DNA from: Paenibacillus psychroresistens
GTDB lineage: Bacteria > Bacillota > Bacilli > Paenibacillales > NBRC-103111
DNA length: 64,000 bases
NCBI RefSeq assembly: GCF_009728935.1
Contig: NZ_CP034235.1
Span: 6,957,501 to 7,021,500 of the forward strand
Reading direction: 5' to 3'
Shown here: positions 61,023 to 64,000 of the stretch, one piece after another
Layout: every line of letters begins with the position of its first letter
Position numbering within the stretch: the first letter of the stretch is position 1
Notes under the pieces: generated by a model
Database searches by the model: none
What the model saw: only the letters and a program-made list of their open reading frames with translations
Told to the model about the DNA's origin: nothing
Translations under genes and position numbers: made by a program

Positions 61023-62420
61023 TCATTTTTGAGCTTTATTTGCTAAATCCTGTACCTTTTGAATGGTTTCTGCTGCTTTATCCGGTGTTAATTTCCCGCC
61101 TAGCAATTCTTGTACCGTGCTTTCTACAACTGCTTTTACCTTCGCTTGCACTAAGGCATCAAAAGCTGGATAGGCTTTGGTTGCGGATGCCTGCTGCTTG
61201 CCAATTTCTGCAACCAACGGCTGTGCACCCGTAATATCTGAGACACCTTTCATAGAAGGAATTCGATTGTCATCGATCAATTGTCTAGTTTGCATAGCTG
61301 GATTATAGAAATTATTGATAAAAGCTTCGATTGCAGCTAGTTGATCTGGCGTTTGAACACTGGAGAAACCATATCCATTAGACCAGCCGCCGTTGATAAG
61401 CCCATCGCCAGCCCCACTGATATTCGGGAAGCGAAAGAATCCAGCGTCTGCTGCCATTGTAGATTTCGTTGGATCCACGATAGCGGATGTTGCCCATGAT
61501 CCATCAAACAACATAGCCGCCTGGGCAGTATAGAATTTAGCTTGGCCTTCTGCATATTTCAAGCCAAGGACATTGGTATCAATGAAGCCTTTGTCTTTCA
61601 AGTCCTTTAATTTAGCAAAAGCATCGACAATCTTCGGATCTGTCCATTGTCCTGTTCCTTTAGCGAAGCCTTCTTGAAGCTCAGGTCCACCTAAGCCAAC
61701 GAACAAGCTATTGAATAGCATATTAATGACCCAAGCATCTCCAGCACCGCCGCCCATTGCGATAGGTGTTATGCCTTTTGCTTTAAGTGCTGCACAATCA
61801 GCGAGAAACCCATCCCAAGTTGTTGGAGGCGCTGTAATTCCAGCGTTGGCGAATAATTTTTTATTGTAATAGAAGCCTTCTACATAACCCGCTTCCGGCA
61901 ATCCATAAATCTTGCCATCTACCGTAAATTCTCTTAAGTCAAAGAATTGATCGCTTAGATTAAGCTTGGCAAGAATATCATTAAGCGGCAATAGCCGTCC
62001 TGCCTTGGCATAGTTTATCGTATCATCTCCACCAAATAAGTTGAAAATATTCGGTTGGTTGCCAGCAGCCATTTCAGCTTTAAGCTTAGTGTCACGGTTA
62101 ACGGTATCTTCCACACCATCCATTTCGATTTTTAATCCAGGTACATCCTTTAATGTTTTGTCGACAACATCCTGCAGCATCGCTAATGTCTTCTTCTGAG
62201 TATCCCTCACATTAATATGGCGAAGGCTAACGGTAAAAGGTTTAATCCCATCCTTAACTTTTTTTGCTTTTGGTGCATTCGTTGCAACCGGAGCTGTCGT
62301 TTTCGTACCCCCTGTTTCCTCCTTCTTCTCCGTGCCGCAGCCCGCCAACACGGTTGTTGTCAATATGATTGCAGTGATAACCCCCACTAGATTCTTCTTC
62401 ATGTTTAGCAAGTTTTTCAT
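61023..62420 (-). CDS. Extracellular solute-binding lipoprotein, family 1
   Basis: The 465-residue precursor has a lipoprotein signal with lipobox VLAGC (Cys about 28), a short Glu/Lys/Thr/Pro linker, then the binding-protein fold (VKDGIKPFTVSLRHINV, LLPLNDILAKLNLSDQFFDLREFTVDGKIYGLPEAGYVEGFYYNKKLFANAGI, GGWSNGYGFSS). It delivers an unknown sugar to the two downstream permeases. The GGGGG upstream of the ATG is about 10 nt away. Regulation by the YesM/YesN pair of the same cluster is likely. Confidence 0.93.
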   Translation of the reverse strand: MKNLLNMKKNLVGVITAIILTTTVLAGCGTEKKEETGGTKTTAPVATNAPKAKKVKDGIKPFTVSLRHINVRDTQKKTLAMLQDVVDKTLKDVPGLKIEMDGVEDTVNRDTKLKAEMAAGNQPNIFNLFGGDDTINYAKAGRLLPLNDILAKLNLSDQFFDLREFTVDGKIYGLPEAGYVEGFYYNKKLFANAGITAPPTTWDGFLADCAALKAKGITPIAMGGGAGDAWVINMLFNSLFVGLGGPELQEGFAKGTGQWTDPKIVDAFAKLKDLKDKGFIDTNVLGLKYAEGQAKFYTAQAAMLFDGSWATSAIVDPTKSTMAADAGFFRFPNISGAGDGLINGGWSNGYGFSSVQTPDQLAAIEAFINNFYNPAMQTRQLIDDNRIPSMKGVSDITGAQPLVAEIGKQQASATKAYPAFDALVQAKVKAVVESTVQELLGGKLTPDKAAETIQKVQDLANKAQK

Positions 62421-62539
62421 ATTTTAAGAACCCCCTGGTCTCTTTTGAGCGGTTTAACCTATTCTTAGTATAAATTCGTTTCACCACAGCCAACAGGTTA
62501 ACATTTCAATCATACAGGGGTAAAATCCTCTAATACGTT

Positions 62540-63445
62540 TTAATTTCCGCTTTTGGTTGATCTTTGTAAATTCCGAATTTGTTTCCAAGAGATCAATTTA
62601 ATATCATCCTGTTCAAACAGCTCTTTAATATCTGGATCGTTAAATAGACTATATTCCATTTCCCGCTTCTCATAATGCTCCGTAATTGCTTTTAGCTCAT
62701 CGGTTATTAATGCTGGATGCATGGTTATTTGTGTCGTAGCTGCTGTAATCTGCTTGATCTTATGGATCATTTTTGCTTTGAAACTTTCATAGGTTTCATT
62801 CCCCTCCAAATGATACGGAAGCGCACAGATGTCATCAATCAATAGAATTCCACGCTTATCAGCAGATTCGATTCTCTTAATAAATAAATCCTTTTGATTC
62901 TGTGTGAAAAAGCTTTGTTCTGTAATTTTTCTTGGCAGCAAAAAAGGGAGCTCGTACCTTTCGCATAAATCAAAAGCAATTTCGAGAAAATCACGCCCTG
63001 TTGCCAGCCCTAATAAGCTTCCATCATGACTATCGAGATGTGTGGGCTTAATTCCTAAAGAATAGGCTAACTCTATCTGGGCATTCAGCTCTAATTCGAT
63101 ATCGCTACTGTCCGCGCTTGTTTCAAGTGTTACTAAATCCTTAGGGAAACAGCCATCTTCCATAATTAAGCTATCTAAAGAGTGATGCTGGAATACTGGT
63201 TTATAGCGATAATTCTCAGAGCACGTAAGCGTTAAGTGAATGCCCACATGAGCTTGGTCATTGTCTTTGCAGAAGCTTACTGCTTCGATTGCAGCACTAC
63301 ATGGCATCATAACGGAGGAGGATGTAATAGCAGCGTTTAAATGCATATTTATTATGGCTTTATTGGATGAGGTAGACATGCCAAAGTCATCCGCGTTGAT
63401 AATTACAAGGCGATCTGTTGCTTTAAACCCTAGCTGCTCGTTCAT
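62540..63445 (-). CDS. YdjC/ChbG-like carbohydrate deacetylase
   Basis: The 301-residue protein has LVIINADDFGMSTSSNKAI (catalytic Asp-Asp), HVGIHLTLTCSE (metal His) and PTHLDSHDGSLLG (His-x-x-x-His), the metal and acid set of the YdjC/ChbG family that removes acetyl groups from chitooligosaccharides. The ATG at 63445 (MNEQLGF) is preceded by GGAGG at 8 nt; a longer reading from 63496 lacks a ribosome site. It is not coupled to the ABC operon (about 120 nt away), though both run in the same direction. Confidence 0.88.
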   Translation of the reverse strand: MNEQLGFKATDRLVIINADDFGMSTSSNKAIINMHLNAAITSSSVMMPCSAAIEAVSFCKDNDQAHVGIHLTLTCSENYRYKPVFQHHSLDSLIMEDGCFPKDLVTLETSADSSDIELELNAQIELAYSLGIKPTHLDSHDGSLLGLATGRDFLEIAFDLCERYELPFLLPRKITEQSFFTQNQKDLFIKRIESADKRGILLIDDICALPYHLEGNETYESFKAKMIHKIKQITAATTQITMHPALITDELKAITEHYEKREMEYSLFNDPDIKELFEQDDIKLISWKQIRNLQRSTKSGN

Positions 63446-63532
63446 TCTAATTCCTCCAAATGTTAATTTTTCTCCGAGAACAGTAAAAGGAGGCATTCGC
63501 GATGCCCCGTTTGTAATGGCTATAGATGATCA

Positions 63533-64000
63533 TTAATCTGCGAGCGCACGTTTTATGTTCACTTTTGCTTCATTAACCACCTTTTCATCTTTATCATCAA
63601 TTGCCTGCATCATTATCAATACGGGAATAAATATTGCAATGAATCGAGCTAATATCTTCGTTTCTTCATCTACGTCCCCATATTCTTTGAAAAAGTCAGA
63701 ACGCGTTTCTGGAGGTAAAAAGCTATACACAATATTCAAATCACAAGCAGGATGTCCTATATTGATATCTCCCCAGTCGATAATCCCTGAAACTCTTCCA
63801 TTCTCGTCTACCAGCATATTTTTAAAATGAAGGTCACCATGAAGGAATACGTGCTTTTGTTTCACTCTTTCCGTTCTGAGCTGTTCCAAATAATTCGATA
63901 TAGCATGATACTCATCTTCACTAAGATGAAGGGCAAGGTTGGAAATGAATTGTTGCAGCTTTTCCTTACGCATTGCAATATCAGTCAGATTCCTATGGTC
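63533..64000 (-). CDS. Aminoglycoside phosphotransferase-family protein, N-terminus cut by window edge
   Basis: The visible C-terminal part has the kinase-like catalytic motif HGDLHFKNML and the metal-binding IIDWGDINIGHPACDLN. The frame is open to position 64000, so the N-lobe lies outside. APH-fold proteins phosphorylate antibiotics, choline, sugars or other small molecules; the substrate is not predictable. It ends about 90 nt upstream of the YdjC gene, in the same direction. Confidence 0.85.
   Translation of the reverse strand, partial: DHRNLTDIAMRKEKLQQFISNLALHLSEDEYHAISNYLEQLRTERVKQKHVFLHGDLHFKNMLVDENGRVSGIIDWGDINIGHPACDLNIVYSFLPPETRSDFFKEYGDVDEETKILARFIAIFIPVLIMMQAIDDKDEKVVNEAKVNIKRALAD

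Overview
The window looks like chromosomal DNA of a low-to-moderate GC, Gram-positive soil or plant-associated bacterium, most likely a Paenibacillus or close relative. I infer this from three YesM/YesN-type sensor kinase and AraC-type response regulator genes or pairs, two CUT1-type sugar ABC importers with lipoprotein binding proteins, a 7TMR-DISM hybrid kinase, stalk-domain secreted proteins, Pro-Thr-rich linkers, an LPXTG surface protein, strong AGGAGG ribosome binding sites and frequent TTG/GTG starts. I saw no rRNA, tRNA, CRISPR array, phage or transposase gene.

Layout. 1-2631: a response regulator cut by the left edge and its YesM-type kinase. 2735-5812: a redoxin-chemoreceptor fusion, a YqkE-like protein and a MATE exporter. 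5995-12883: a P-loop ATPase, an LPXTG repeat protein, a UvrD-like helicase, a sialate O-acetylesterase and a divergent PhyH-type dioxygenase. 13077-17373: a 1027-residue protein with two kinase cores, converging on an MFS exporter. 17539-21548: a minus-strand cluster resembling the Bacillus MhqR quinone-stress regulon (MarR regulator, pirin, DoxX, ring-cleaving dioxygenase, esterase, flavin reductase), with a shared operator-like motif. 21643-23505: rpiA, a sugar isomerase and a sigma-B-type CsbD gene.

23569-33253 is a carbohydrate module. A GntR/LacI regulator precedes an operon with a consensus cre site, encoding a binding protein, a permease fused to a beta-propeller, a second permease, an L-rhamnose-dehydrogenase-like SDR, a PhyH protein, an L-rhamnonate-dehydratase-like enolase and a metallo-beta-lactamase-fold hydrolase. 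I infer uptake and non-phosphorylative oxidation of L-rhamnose or a similar sugar, with the hydrolase as candidate lactonase.

33481-48667: an AEC transporter; a TrpE-TrpG fusion whose leader carries eleven regularly spaced (G/U)AG triplets, the signature of a TRAP binding site; small housekeeping and stress genes; a large secreted beta-helix protein; a CBS protein; a guanylate-kinase-like protein; dGTPase; a VOC protein; and an ECF sigma factor with an unknown partner. 48831-53815: secreted and lipoprotein genes, an orphan Rieske protein, a Nudix hydrolase and an AraC regulator. 54041-64000: a sugar isomerase, a SIMPL protein, a second YesMN plus ABC importer set, a YdjC-type deacetylase and a partial aminoglycoside-phosphotransferase-like gene.

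The observations most worth following are the TRAP-like trpEG leader, the redoxin-chemoreceptor fusion, the propeller-permease fusion with its lactonase-containing operon, and the PhyH protein that lacks the usual HxD motif.
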